Assembly: GCF_900289045.1 (NCBI RefSeq)
Contig: NZ_LT985188.1
Coordinates: 868,001-932,000 of the forward strand
Direction: 5' to 3'
DNA from: Micropruina glycogenica
GTDB taxonomy: Bacteria > Actinomycetota > Actinomycetes > Propionibacteriales > Propionibacteriaceae
Length of the DNA: 64,000 nucleotides
The notes beneath the pieces are model-generated. The model was not told the origin of the DNA. It worked only from the letters and a program-made list of their open reading frames with translations, and did not search any database. Within the stretch, counting starts at the first letter, position 1; each line of letters begins with the position of its first letter. Made by a program: the position numbers and the translations under genes. Of this stretch, positions 52,009 through 61,197 are shown piece by piece.

Positions 52009-53442
52009 TCAGTCCTCCCAGGGGCGGGAACCGGCGGTTGCGTCAAGCTGGGCCTGTTCCCACTCGGTCGGTACGTAGCCAACGACGCTGCGCAGAAGGG
52101 CGAAGTAGCGCACATGAACCGGGCCCCACGCTGCTTGCGCGTCCCGGACATGCTTCTCTAGCACCGCCAAGGCGATCACCCACGCGACCCGCTGACGTTG
52201 CTGCTCCGGCACTGCCGAGAGCGATCGTCGCCACGTCCAGTCGCCGAGGCCATCCGAGGTCAAGTCGGCTGCCCGCGCCAACTCGTAGGCCAGGTCGCTG
52301 CCGCCCTTGGCCAGCATCGACAGCCCGTTCAAAGTGAGAGTGACAAGCGCCTCCTGCACCGTGCTGCTTGGCACCTTCGTGACCGCAGCCTCACGTAGCG
52401 CGTGGCCGCGCGTGGTTTCGGCAGCCAAACGTTGTCGCCGGTCAGTCGATTCATCACTGCGTGCGGCATGGATCAGGTAGTAGTCCGGCTTCTCCGTACG
52501 CGTGGGTACCACCAGCAGGTTCTTGTCGGCGGCCGCGGCTTTGATCTCCGAAAGCTTGTAGATCTGGTGGGTGAATCGAGCCGGGCCAAGCCGCGATTGG
52601 ACATCGTCGCAGAACTCACCGTGCAGCTCCTCGGCCCGGAGGTGCGCAGCTCGCCTACCACCTTCGACGGCACGGTCCTCCGTGACTCGTCGGACCAGGG
52701 CGTCAAGATCAGTGGCCCGCGCTCCGTCGTTGGCTACGTACTCCTCAGATTCCGTGTCGGAGCTGATCTCTACCTTGCTCGACCCCTCATGGAGTGACTC
52801 GACCAATGCGAGCCCGACGCGTTCAGCCAGATCGTCATCCTTGGCTGCGACCAGTCGCAGCGCCTCATCCACCCCGACCCGACCGCTATCGACTGCGTCC
52901 TGGATGGACGTCGGAAGAGTGAGGAGCTTCAATCGCTTCGCAACGTGACCCTGAGAGACGCCAGTCTCTCCCGCGATCTGTTGCTGGGTGAGGCCTTCCT
53001 TGTCGATCAGCCTTCGGTACTGCTGCGCCTCTTCAATCGGGGTAAGGCGGAGTGCCTTGGCGGTATGAAGGCGAATCAACGACTCATCAACGTCCACGCC
53101 GCGAACCTGATACGGCACCTCCAGCCGGCCACTGTGACGCGCCGCGGCGAGACGCCGCATCCCGTCCTGCGCCACCCATCGCTTGCCCTCAACGGCCTGG
53201 GCGTCCTCAGGGTGCCTCCTCAACCAGTCATCGACCGGGGTTACCAGGATGGGAACCAACACACCCACCCTGCTGATCGACGGCACGAGGTCGTCGATGC
53301 GCTGCACCCGGCCCCGAGGGTTGCGCGGATTGTCCGCAATCTCATCCACGGCAAGCCTGTGGTTGCTCCCAACGCCATCGCGGAGTGAGGTGACTATGCC
53401 GCCGCTTGTGCGCTCACTCCTCGGCTGACTGGCCTTGCCCAT
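52009..53442 (-). CDS. parB: ParB/RepB-family partition protein
   Basis: 477 residues from ATG 53442 (GGGAGG nine bases upstream). ParB N-terminal domain: LAVDEIADNPRNPRGR, WVAQDGMRRLAAARHSGR; then HTH (LTQQQIAGETGVSQGHVAKR). The arginine/glycine box GxRR is GMRR here. The C-terminal half is longer than in chromosomal ParB (about 330 residues) and helical. It would bind a centromere site on the plasmid and act with a ParA ATPase, but no parA lies in the window. Confidence 0.85.
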   Translation of the reverse strand: MGKASQPRSERTSGGIVTSLRDGVGSNHRLAVDEIADNPRNPRGRVQRIDDLVPSISRVGVLVPILVTPVDDWLRRHPEDAQAVEGKRWVAQDGMRRLAAARHSGRLEVPYQVRGVDVDESLIRLHTAKALRLTPIEEAQQYRRLIDKEGLTQQQIAGETGVSQGHVAKRLKLLTLPTSIQDAVDSGRVGVDEALRLVAAKDDDLAERVGLALVESLHEGSSKVEISSDTESEEYVANDGARATDLDALVRRVTEDRAVEGGRRAAHLRAEELHGEFCDDVQSRLGPARFTHQIYKLSEIKAAAADKNLLVVPTRTEKPDYYLIHAARSDESTDRRQRLAAETTRGHALREAAVTKVPSSTVQEALVTLTLNGLSMLAKGGSDLAYELARAADLTSDGLGDWTWRRSLSAVPEQQRQRVAWVIALAVLEKHVRDAQAAWGPVHVRYFALLRSVVGYVPTEWEQAQLDATAGSRPWED

Positions 53443-53461
53443 GTGCGGGACCTCCCACCGT

Positions 53462-53476
53462 GTTTGCATTGCAAAC
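53462..53476. promoter_or_regulatory. Palindrome upstream of parB
   Basis: GTTTGCATTGCAAAC, perfect 7-base arms around one T, ends 19 bases upstream of the parB start. It may be an autoregulatory operator or one of several parS-like sites; only one copy was noticed. Confidence 0.5.
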
Positions 53477-53605
53477 AATGCCTTGGAATCGGGTCCACAA
53501 CGACCAGGCGCACCGTTGGCGTGTCCGAAAAGTCTTCCCCGGGCCGGCTCTATAAGAGGTGAGAGGGCCTTGGCCCGCGATGTGAAGACGGGAGTAGCGA
53601 TCACG

Positions 53606-53884
53606 ATGCTGGAGCTCGTTGCTGGCCATGTGCGCGCCGCAGTGAGCGAACTGCTCCGGAACGCAGCCGACGTGGAGGCGCTTCAGATCGCGATGAGCCT
53701 GCTTGAGATACAAGAGGAGCTGGACTGTCTCAACGTGATCCCCGCACACATCGCTGAACCGATGACGCCACGAGCCTCCATAGAAGCAGCCAGGGGACTG
53801 CTGATGGCCAGCGGGGTCGAGCCGGACTTGTGCCGACGACTGGTCGCGCTAACGGGGCAAATGCCACCGACGGGAGAGTGCTGA
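53606..53884 (+). CDS. Small helical hypothetical protein
   Basis: 92 residues from ATG 53606 (GGGAG upstream; a GTG at 53582 is possible). Mainly helical: MLELVAGHVRAAVSELLRNA, EALQIAMSLLEIQEELDCLN. No motif. Divergent from parB and one base before the 53886 gene, so it shares an operon with it. Confidence 0.55.
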   Translation: MLELVAGHVRAAVSELLRNAADVEALQIAMSLLEIQEELDCLNVIPAHIAEPMTPRASIEAARGLLMASGVEPDLCRRLVALTGQMPPTGEC

Positions 53885-53885
53885 G

Positions 53886-55151
53886 GTGGCCGCCACAGTC
53901 GGTGAACTACTCCAGCGGATGCGCGAGCAGGCCTGGCGGATCGAGACAGGCGAGGCCCGCCGCAATGAGGATGACCTTGACGATGGGGCACCGGGAGGCT
54001 GGCCCGCGCTGGCGCGTAATGCGGAGCGCTTGTTGACTCACCTCGAACTGGATCGAGCTACACGAAGTGCTTTGGTGCGGTTGCAGTCGACGGTGGTCCA
54101 ATCGCGCGCGGAAGACCCCAGACTTCGATCGATGGTTGCGACAGCGGGGGCGCTAGGAGACGTCGTCGCCAGCAACGCCGGAATCGTGATGCGCGCCCCA
54201 GTCCCGGAGAGGATCCGATTACAGATCTCCGTGGAGGCGACCCTGCACGGCCTGGCCCGCTGGGCATCGCGGCAAACCGATGTGTCGGTACCGATGCGGG
54301 CAGCCCTGCTCGATCTGATGCAGGCCACGGAGACCGCCGCCTTGATGCCGCCCGCTCATCGATCAAGCGCGCTCGAGTTTCTGTCGCTGACCCACGACGA
54401 GGCGTTGACCGGAGTCATCACTAAGTGGGCGGCCGTCGCCGAACGACACCTGAGCGGCCCCGGCCAGCTAACGAGCTACGACCTGCAGAGCACGGCCGGG
54501 ATGATCGCCATAATGTGCGGCCGCGCCGCAGAATCGTCACGATTCGTCGCTCACCGCGATCGTACGGATCAGACACCCGAGGCGCTTCTGCGGGCCTTCG
54601 CCGCGTGGCGGGATGCAGCAGCATGGCCCGACCACGTCCGCTTGGGCGTCGGAAAATCTGGCGATCTGCGCCGCGCTACAGGTGCCCTGATGGCCGCCCT
54701 CGACGGCCCCATGACGGACAGGCTTGGACCACTCGAACGCCTACTGGTGGTCCAAGACGGTGTCCATCGGGCTGAGGGAGTGGCCGAGGCACACCGAACT
54801 GCGTTGGCTGCCATTTCTACCCAAAGGCAACTGTGGGTATCAGCTGCGAGCCTTTCGCCCCGCTACCTCGCGGCACACCCGCACATTCGACCAACCGGTT
54901 GGGCGCTGGACCCTGATGGACAGGTGGGGCTGCGCCTGCTCACCAACGTTGACAGGGCGCAGGGAGTGCTGCGTGATGCCGTCACGTCTCTGGATCGGGC
55001 TGCGCTCATAACCTCCAGCGCGATCCAGGCCCCACCGGGCCGCGACCCCGACGACTTGCACAAGTGGGAGATTGTGACTAGCCATCCCTCCACGCAGCCT
55101 GAACAGTCCGCACTCAGCAGTCGCTCCTCGAACTTCCCGGTGAGCTTGTGA
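53886..55151 (+). CDS. Helical hypothetical protein of plasmid backbone
   Basis: 421 residues from GTG 53886. Entirely helical and Ala/Arg/Leu-rich (GELLQRMREQAWRIETGEAR, ALLRAFAAWRDAAAWPDHVR, PMTDRLGPLERLLVVQDGVH). No membrane segment, Cys pair or nucleotide motif. It is coupled to the 53606 gene. Function unknown; location beside parB suggests a plasmid maintenance or transfer role. Confidence 0.6.
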   Translation: MAATVGELLQRMREQAWRIETGEARRNEDDLDDGAPGGWPALARNAERLLTHLELDRATRSALVRLQSTVVQSRAEDPRLRSMVATAGALGDVVASNAGIVMRAPVPERIRLQISVEATLHGLARWASRQTDVSVPMRAALLDLMQATETAALMPPAHRSSALEFLSLTHDEALTGVITKWAAVAERHLSGPGQLTSYDLQSTAGMIAIMCGRAAESSRFVAHRDRTDQTPEALLRAFAAWRDAAAWPDHVRLGVGKSGDLRRATGALMAALDGPMTDRLGPLERLLVVQDGVHRAEGVAEAHRTALAAISTQRQLWVSAASLSPRYLAAHPHIRPTGWALDPDGQVGLRLLTNVDRAQGVLRDAVTSLDRAALITSSAIQAPPGRDPDDLHKWEIVTSHPSTQPEQSALSSRSSNFPVSL

Positions 55152-55539
55152 AATGTCGACGACAACTCGACCAGGCTGGTCCGCGACCGCTATGTGCCGT
55201 ATCGCCGGACTGCCAGTCCGCTACTGGTGATATCCCGAACCTGGCGACCGTCGAAACCGGCTGCCGTGGGACCAGCAGCCTCTCACTGATGTAGCCGATG
55301 ATCGAGAGCTTGTCGAGATCCGTCCGGTCATGCCGAGAGTCGGATGTGTGCCTGCGTGAGGTGGTCACTCTTCCGGGAATGCGTCAATAGTCCTGGTGAC
55401 CTCGCGCGCGCCGACGCGTGTCAAAAGGGAGTCGATCTGAGCCTCGGCGCCACTCTGCAACGTCCTCTAATGGGTACACCCCTTGCGCGAAAACTGCCGG
55501 ATACTAGACCCGTGCCCTACCAAGGGCATGCCCTTGGCG
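55152..55539. other. Gap with an 18-base perfect palindrome
   Basis: 388 bases with no gene. CCAAGGGCATGCCCTTGG at 55520-55537 ends three bases from the stop of the GHKL gene. It can form a hairpin for the leftward transcript, but no T-run follows, so terminator function is uncertain. Confidence 0.5.
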
Positions 55540-57573
55540 CTACTTGTCGGCGGGCCCGCCGTCTTCAGAGGACGCCGCTCCAGGCTGCGCCGTGATCGAG
55601 TCAAGTAGGGCGTCAAGGTTGCGGGCGTCTTCGGAGGCGTCAAGGTACTCCTCGTATTGCTTCAGGGCGTTCGCGATCAACTGGTCGTAGTAAACGATCC
55701 GTCCATTGATCTGCGCGAGAAGCGAGTTCGTATATTCACCGTCGGTCATCAAGGTCTTAGTCACGACCTTCGGGAATTCTCCGATCACGAATACCACTTC
55801 GATGTCGGGATTGCTGTTCCCTTCCTTGACTAGCACTTCCTTGAGCGCTACCGCATAACGACCCCCCTGGTTACGGAGGTCGTCAATGTCGGGCTTGACG
55901 TTGTAGCGCTTCAACTCCACGATGATGTGCTTGCCGCCCGTGGTGGCGTACCGGATGTCGATGCGACCTCTTTCCTCCATCTCATCCGCGCCGAGTCCGA
56001 AGTCGTCTCTAGCCACCTTCTTAAGGCTCTGCTCGATCCGCTGGCTCCCAGCGGCGCGCTCCCAGGACGCATCGAGCAGCCAGAGGTGCTCGAAGAGGTG
56101 TCTCTGAAGAACCTTCTCCTTCTCGTTCGCGTCCGAGAGGTTCTGGAACTGGTCGATTGCCTCGATTCGAGAACGGAGGATGTCAACCCAGAGACCGGCC
56201 TCATACTCGGCCTGTCGGCCCAAGAGCGCGAGAAGGTCCTCCGCGGTCATGCGTGAGAGCGAGTCCAGCTCTGCCGTCGCCTTGCGAAGTCCCACGCGGG
56301 CGAACGCCAAAATACCTGAGCGGAACAGGTCCTTGCGATGCCCTTCGGATCCGGACTCGAAATCCAAGCTCGCTATGGTTCCCAGCATTGCCTTGGCCGA
56401 ATCTCGCTGGTATTCCGCCAGCCCATCTACCCACTCCTGGAGCTTGGGGTAGCGTGTCAGGACGTCGAGTACCTCCTTCTTCGGGCGATGGTTGGACCAT
56501 GTCTCAGACGCCGACACAAACGCCTTCCGAAGGAAGTCGCGCAATGCGACGACCCGTTCGTCGTCCTCAATAAGGCGTTGCCGATCACTCGTCGCGATAT
56601 CCTCGAGGGCATCGTCGTCCAGGAAGTCGGCCTCAATCTGGCCCGTGACATAGTTGCCGAAGACTCGACTGAAGTCGAGCTTCTCGATGATACCCTCTTG
56701 AATGGGTCGCTTACGAGCCAGCACGATAATGTTCTTGAGCGAGCCGGCCTCCTCGTCCCTCGTGAGATCAGTGGGCTGCTTGGCCGTGCCGAACCACCCT
56801 CGGACAAACCATTCCCTGGCTTCGTCAATGACGCCATTGAGGGGAAATCTCGCCACGTTATGCGGAAGGGCGCTGTCAGGAATCTTGTCGTCTCCGAACT
56901 CCCAGATGAACTGAAGGCTCTTCAGTTCTTGGCGATCAAGCCAGTTGAGCCGATTCCCGTTGATGACGATTGAGAAGCCACCTTCCGTAGGGGGCGTCTG
57001 GTCGAGAACGTCGAACCGGCGGGCGAGACGCTTCCGGAGGGCGGTCGCGGTGAGGTCGGCGCGTTTCGTACGGAGCGAGGTCAACTCCAGCACCGTGCCT
57101 TGGGAGTCGTAGCCTTCGGGAACCTCTGTGACCTCTTGCGGCTCGTACTCATGGCCAGAGTTGATCCTGGCTTTGAGGTCGTCGGCGTCGATGCGGAAGG
57201 CGTTGGTCTCACCGTCTTTTGTCGAGTAAACCGTCACTACGTCGGCGATCGAGAACACGGACAGCTTGCCGATCCCCTTGCGCCCCATGAATGCGCGGCC
57301 GAATCTTGGCGAGACATGGCCCTCGTTGGCCTCGTCGCGCTTCCTGTATCCAACCATGAGGAAGCGGTTGTTCATGTCGTCAACCGACATGCCGTTTCCG
57401 TCATCCCTAACGAGGACAGACTCACCTTGCTTCCACTCGATGTCGACGCTGGTGGCATCGGCGTCGTAGGCGTTCGCGACGAGCTCGGACAGCACAGCGG
57501 CGGCGTTGCTGTAGAGGTTGATGCCCAGCGAGTCGAGAACTGACAGCCCGACACTCATCTTGTACTTGCCCAT
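55540..57573 (-). CDS. GHKL (Hsp90/MutL/MORC-like) ATPase with C-terminal PD-(D/E)xK-like nuclease
   Basis: 677 residues from ATG 57573. GHKL motifs: N-box ELVANAYDADA (30-40), DDGNGMS (57-63), GRKGIGKLSVF (97-107). The middle is helical. Near residues 535-553 RGRIDIRY...HIIVELKRY gives Asp...Glu-x-Lys, the core of a PD-(D/E)xK nuclease. Bacterial GHKL proteins of this kind (paraMORC) are linked to restriction-modification systems. It lies 23 bases after the cytosine methyltransferase stop, so the two form one operon. Restriction activity is inference. Confidence 0.82.
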   Translation of the reverse strand: MGKYKMSVGLSVLDSLGINLYSNAAAVLSELVANAYDADATSVDIEWKQGESVLVRDDGNGMSVDDMNNRFLMVGYRKRDEANEGHVSPRFGRAFMGRKGIGKLSVFSIADVVTVYSTKDGETNAFRIDADDLKARINSGHEYEPQEVTEVPEGYDSQGTVLELTSLRTKRADLTATALRKRLARRFDVLDQTPPTEGGFSIVINGNRLNWLDRQELKSLQFIWEFGDDKIPDSALPHNVARFPLNGVIDEAREWFVRGWFGTAKQPTDLTRDEEAGSLKNIIVLARKRPIQEGIIEKLDFSRVFGNYVTGQIEADFLDDDALEDIATSDRQRLIEDDERVVALRDFLRKAFVSASETWSNHRPKKEVLDVLTRYPKLQEWVDGLAEYQRDSAKAMLGTIASLDFESGSEGHRKDLFRSGILAFARVGLRKATAELDSLSRMTAEDLLALLGRQAEYEAGLWVDILRSRIEAIDQFQNLSDANEKEKVLQRHLFEHLWLLDASWERAAGSQRIEQSLKKVARDDFGLGADEMEERGRIDIRYATTGGKHIIVELKRYNVKPDIDDLRNQGGRYAVALKEVLVKEGNSNPDIEVVFVIGEFPKVVTKTLMTDGEYTNSLLAQINGRIVYYDQLIANALKQYEEYLDASEDARNLDALLDSITAQPGAASSEDGGPADK

Positions 57574-57596
57574 GATGAGCAGAATGCTACCGACGC

Positions 57597-58661
57597 TCAG
57601 GCAGCCTCGGTGGCCTTGCGCACATGGTGAAGCAGATGCTGCCCGGCGGCCTTGGCGATGGGCGGCGGGACTGCGTTGCCGATCATGCGTCCAACGGTCG
57701 AGAAGTGAACGGGCTTGCCCGGCTCGACAAAGGCGTACTCGCGCGGGAAGCCTTGGAGGATAGCGGCCTCGCGCAGGGAGATGGCACGGTCCTGCTCCGG
57801 ATGGCCGAATCGTCCTGTGCCAAAGTTGAACGCCATCGTGGTGATGGTCGGGGAGGGGTCGTCCCAGGTCATGCGGGCGTATACGTTGCGAAAAGACGCA
57901 CCTGTGCTCTTGCGGTGACACGGCGCGCGCAGCTCCTCGGGCCACTCTTCCCACGTGCCACCCGGAGAGCTCGCTTGGATGCGCTGGAGGTTAGTCGCCG
58001 ATAGAACCCGCGCTTTGTGCAACCGATCGTTCGGGTCCGACTCGCCGGCCGCCAGCGACGGGAGTCCCGCAATGGCGTGTCGTACCGAGACAGCCTCAGC
58101 ACGGGGGTTAGGTGGAGATGGCGTTGACACCTCACCGAGCAGTGACGCGCTCAGGACGAGCCGTCGCCTCTGTTGGGGCAGGCCATACGCGGGGCCATGA
58201 CACACACCGAATGCAACGCAGTAGCCGAGCGTCCTCAGCGCTGACACGAAGCGGGAGAAGACATCAGAGCTGCCGATGCGAGGGACGTTCTCCATCGTGA
58301 CCAGCTCAGGCCGCGACTCTCGCACTAGACGGCCGAATTCGTCTAGAAGTGGCCAGCTCGCCTCGCCGCTCGTGTCCGCGCCGCGCCGATAGGCCGAAAA
58401 GGGCTGGCACGGTGCACAGCCAGCGAGCAGCCTGACATGTCCGGGGGCCCAGGTGCGTGTGAGCATCTCGCCTGTGATGTCGCGCACGTCGGCGGCCAGG
58501 AACGGCGCCTCGATGTTCGCCTCGTAGGGATACCGACATGCTTCTTCAACGTCAATGCCAGCCGCAATGCTCATTCCCGCTTGGCGGAGGCCCAGTGATA
58601 ACCCGCCCGCACCGCTGAAGAGGTCGATCACGGAGACCCGCACCGTGCTTTCGGTCACCAC
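57597..58661 (-). CDS. dcm: DNA (cytosine-5)-methyltransferase
   Basis: 354 residues from GTG 58661 (a second GTG three bases on is equivalent). Motif I DLFSGAGGLSLG, motif IV GCAPCQPFS (catalytic Cys), motif VI MENVPRI, motif VIII YGLPQQRRRLV, motif X MIGNAVPPPIA: all in order and intact. It methylates cytosine at C5 in its target site. It is the first gene of the pair with the GHKL ATPase, so it would protect host DNA from that enzyme. Target sequence cannot be predicted. Confidence 0.93.
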   Translation of the reverse strand: MVTESTVRVSVIDLFSGAGGLSLGLRQAGMSIAAGIDVEEACRYPYEANIEAPFLAADVRDITGEMLTRTWAPGHVRLLAGCAPCQPFSAYRRGADTSGEASWPLLDEFGRLVRESRPELVTMENVPRIGSSDVFSRFVSALRTLGYCVAFGVCHGPAYGLPQQRRRLVLSASLLGEVSTPSPPNPRAEAVSVRHAIAGLPSLAAGESDPNDRLHKARVLSATNLQRIQASSPGGTWEEWPEELRAPCHRKSTGASFRNVYARMTWDDPSPTITTMAFNFGTGRFGHPEQDRAISLREAAILQGFPREYAFVEPGKPVHFSTVGRMIGNAVPPPIAKAAGQHLLHHVRKATEAA

Positions 58662-59218
58662 GCTCGGGCCGACACTGTAGCTATCACGGACTCCAGCCTA
58701 CGGAAGTTACGCTCGTCCGTCGACGCCGACGCTCGGGTTCGCGTCGTAACCGATCGTCCTGAAGTCCTACGCATCACTGGGTCAGCGAGGTTCACGGCGG
58801 AGACGCGGACGGTGAGCCGAGAGCTTGCGCTAGCTGGCGTGGATCGTTGTAGTCCCTCGCCAGGCCGACGAGTCTCCAACTCCTCCATAGACCTGGCTTC
58901 ACTCCCGCGCGGGGTCCAGGCCGCGCTCGCGCAGTAGATGGACTCGGCTTAACTCAACTGCGAGGGCTGGGGTGCCGACGCGCCAGTTGAGGATCACCAG
59001 ACCCCGGCCCGGTCCTATGCCGCCGCGACGGCACGGCACGATCACCCTGCCGTGGCTCGGGGCCGTTCTCGCCCTTGGCTTTGCTGATTCTGGCTCTTGG
59101 AGGTCAAGGCGCCGGCTTCGCCGGCCGGGCTGCGGTCCGTGTCCTCGCTCGCTGCGCTCGCTGCGGGCCGGTCCTCACCCTGATCAGACGCCCGCAGTCT
59201 TCGTTTCCGGGATATGCG
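58662..59218. other. Gap with hairpin and G/C-rich repeats
   Basis: 557 bases without a supported gene. A GCCGGC-TTC-GCCGGC hairpin lies at 59111-59125, followed by CTCGCTGCGCTCGCTGCG-type repetition (about 59146-59165). No T-tract. It separates the R-M pair from the AT-richer GTPase operon. Confidence 0.45.
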
Positions 59219-59527
59219 TCAGACTAGCTGAATACCGACATAACCAAGGGCAATGCTCCCGACGACAGATAACAAAGCAACATACAGCCGTGTCCGATGT
59301 AGTTGCGACGGGTAGTAAGAACCGCGCACAGAAAAAGCCAGTCTCAAAGCTCGCCACGCAACAACGATGCCAGTTACAAATCCAATTGTCGCTAAAGAAA
59401 TAACCAAAGTCACGCGTGCCACATGGTTTTCCTGAAGACCAAGAAACGCGGCTATACTCAAGAAATCAGCGACAACTGATACCGCCGTCAAAGAAGTTTC
59501 AATCGGCCGTTTTCCAGAGTCACTCAT
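59219..59527 (-). CDS. Small membrane protein, third gene of GTPase operon
   Basis: 102 residues from ATG 59527. Three hydrophobic segments (SVVADFLSIAAFLG, VTLVISLATIGFVTGIVVAW, YVALLSVVGSIALGYVGIQL). No known domain. Its start overlaps the stop of the preceding gene, so they are coupled. Base composition is clearly less GC-rich than the flanks. Function unknown. Confidence 0.7.
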   Translation of the reverse strand: MSDSGKRPIETSLTAVSVVADFLSIAAFLGLQENHVARVTLVISLATIGFVTGIVVAWRALRLAFSVRGSYYPSQLHRTRLYVALLSVVGSIALGYVGIQLV

Positions 59528-60053
59528 TGGTTCTCCAGCGGCCGCTTTCACTGAAGAAACGTGGCATAGGAAATGCAGATAGCCTAAGTTGCGTGGCTTT
59601 GATCCGCATGTAACTCCATGCTTCACGCTGAGCAACGTCATTCATCACTTCTCCCACCAAGGAGGCGAGTTCAGCGGCCAACTCGACGGTGGCGTCCTCC
59701 TCGGTCTGACGTTTATGTGCTAGGAACAGACGAAACCAATACAACAGAACACCCACCGCGGGAAGCAGCGTAAAGGGTATCGCCAGCGCGGTGTACTGGA
59801 AGTCTGCTTCTCTGTACATGAATTGCACAACTAGGAACATTGAAGCGAGCATCGAAAGAGCCGCCCCGACGATAAGGGATACGATCGCAAAGCTGCGATT
59901 CTGAGCGTGTTGCTGCCGACCCTCTGCCTGCGCTAACAGTCGCTCGGCAGCGCGCAGCGCATGCTCGAGGTCCTCACCCGTGGCCAACTTCCATTTGCTT
60001 GACTTCGAGTGACGGCTTAGCCAGGAGACACCCTCAGGAAGTGATTCAGACAT
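59520..60053 (-). CDS. Membrane protein with cytosolic helical ends, second gene of GTPase operon
   Basis: 177 residues. A helical N-terminus (LEHALRAAERLLAQAEGRQQ) precedes two membrane segments (IVSLIVGAALSMLASMFLVV, TLLPAVGVLLYWFRLFL), and an acidic coiled helix follows (EDATVELAAELASLVGEVMN). It resembles no named family. Starts inside the end of the GTPase gene (eight-base overlap). A membrane-located output or anchor for the GTPase is a plausible inference. Confidence 0.75.
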   Translation of the reverse strand: MSESLPEGVSWLSRHSKSSKWKLATGEDLEHALRAAERLLAQAEGRQQHAQNRSFAIVSLIVGAALSMLASMFLVVQFMYREADFQYTALAIPFTLLPAVGVLLYWFRLFLAHKRQTEEDATVELAAELASLVGEVMNDVAQREAWSYMRIKATQLRLSAFPMPRFFSESGRWRTNE

Positions 60054-60858
60054 TCGTCAACTCCTCCAAAGTCTCCATTAGAGCCTCAATCGAGGCGCCC
60101 GCCTGAGCTGTGTTTAGCTCACTTGATGCGTTGATTCTACCTCTGGCTGAATCGAAGAGATAGTCTGCGGCCCCCGTGCTGACGGGCAGCATTCTGTATT
60201 GCAGGCGATTTGTCCCCACTCGCTGGAGAAGTTCTCTCGCTATCGAGGAAAAATCACTATCTCCGTGTATATAGTAGCGATTACGCGCCGCTTCGATCTC
60301 TGACCAGTAGAGATCGACCTTATTTACGATCACGAGCAGCCACTTTGGCGCCGCATTGGGCGTCATGTAATGCTTTCCTTGAATCCTGCTGCATATGTCA
60401 TCAAAAGCGCGGACTTCTTGCGCTCTGTTCCGTGCAATTAATGTCGGTCGATCGAAGGGGGTGACTCCGGCAGCGACTGCGTCCGCAGTGACGGGCCAGA
60501 TGTGATCAAAACCGTTCGCAACAACATGAATTACTCCATCAAGAATTGTTTGAGACCCAAACAACTCTTCCAGCAACGCATGCCGAACTCTTCCGTCCTG
60601 TCCTGGCACTGTCGTAAGGGCAAGTTTTCGTCGGGACGGTCGCTTGACTAGGTATCCGTCATCTTCCAAGGTGCTCATAGCCGCTGACGGATTGTTACCC
60701 GTCAAGCTAGCCCACAGTTGCGTCTTCCCCGCTCCGGAACTTCCAGTCATAACGATGGGCACGCCAAACCGCGGCAGGATTCGTCGCTTCCCCTGGACGC
60801 CCCCCGCCGTGGCATTTCCTATCCGATGGACAGCGTCCAACCATGAGACCACACCCAC
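60046..60858 (-). CDS. P-loop GTPase, first gene of a three-gene operon
   Basis: 270 residues. G1 GSSGAGKT (39-46), G3 TVPGQDG (82-88; a Gln as in Ras-like GTPases), G4 NKVD (about 179-182). The N-terminal 20 residues resemble an amphipathic helix. Cytosolic signalling-type GTPase. It overlaps the next gene and begins an operon with two membrane proteins. No closely named subfamily was recognised; the architecture of GTPase plus membrane proteins beside an R-M system suggests a defence or membrane-stress function, unproven. Confidence 0.82.
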   Translation of the reverse strand: MGVVSWLDAVHRIGNATAGGVQGKRRILPRFGVPIVMTGSSGAGKTQLWASLTGNNPSAAMSTLEDDGYLVKRPSRRKLALTTVPGQDGRVRHALLEELFGSQTILDGVIHVVANGFDHIWPVTADAVAAGVTPFDRPTLIARNRAQEVRAFDDICSRIQGKHYMTPNAAPKWLLVIVNKVDLYWSEIEAARNRYYIHGDSDFSSIARELLQRVGTNRLQYRMLPVSTGAADYLFDSARGRINASSELNTAQAGASIEALMETLEELTNV

Positions 60859-61197
60859 ACCCTAGTGGTTTACCTTGGGTCCAAGCGCGGACAAGGTGCT
60901 CCTCACTATGAACTTCCTTGGCGATGGCTCTCATAGCACAGGTATGGCATGGCGCACCAAGCCATCAGGTGCATGACGGCAGGCTAGCCTTCCGTACCTG
61001 ATCAGACATGTGGCGTGCGCCCTACTTCAGCCCGCGGACCTCTCAGTTCGACCTCAAATCCCTGGGTCGTGGGTTTGAGCCCGACCGTTCCAGCTGCCTA
61101 GACGCGCGTGCCTGCGATCATCTGGCAGTCGAACTGACGGTCAAGGGACCCCCCTCGTTTCCGAGTCCGGACCTGTCTAGCCAGCACGTTTGCCTAG
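60859..61197. other. Gap before the IS5 element
   Basis: 339 bases, no supported gene. A T-arm-like sequence GGTCGTGGGTTTGAGCCCGACC (about 61067-61088) was noted; no tRNA body surrounds it. Confidence 0.4.

Noticed and set aside
58655..58888. 77-residue minus frame upstream of dcm
   Set aside because: Ser/Arg/Thr-rich, no family, overlaps the dcm start region.
61060..61095. tRNA-like T-arm (GGGTTTGAGCCC)
   Set aside because: No acceptor, D-arm or anticodon arm could be placed around it, so it is not a tRNA gene; an attachment-site relic is only a guess.
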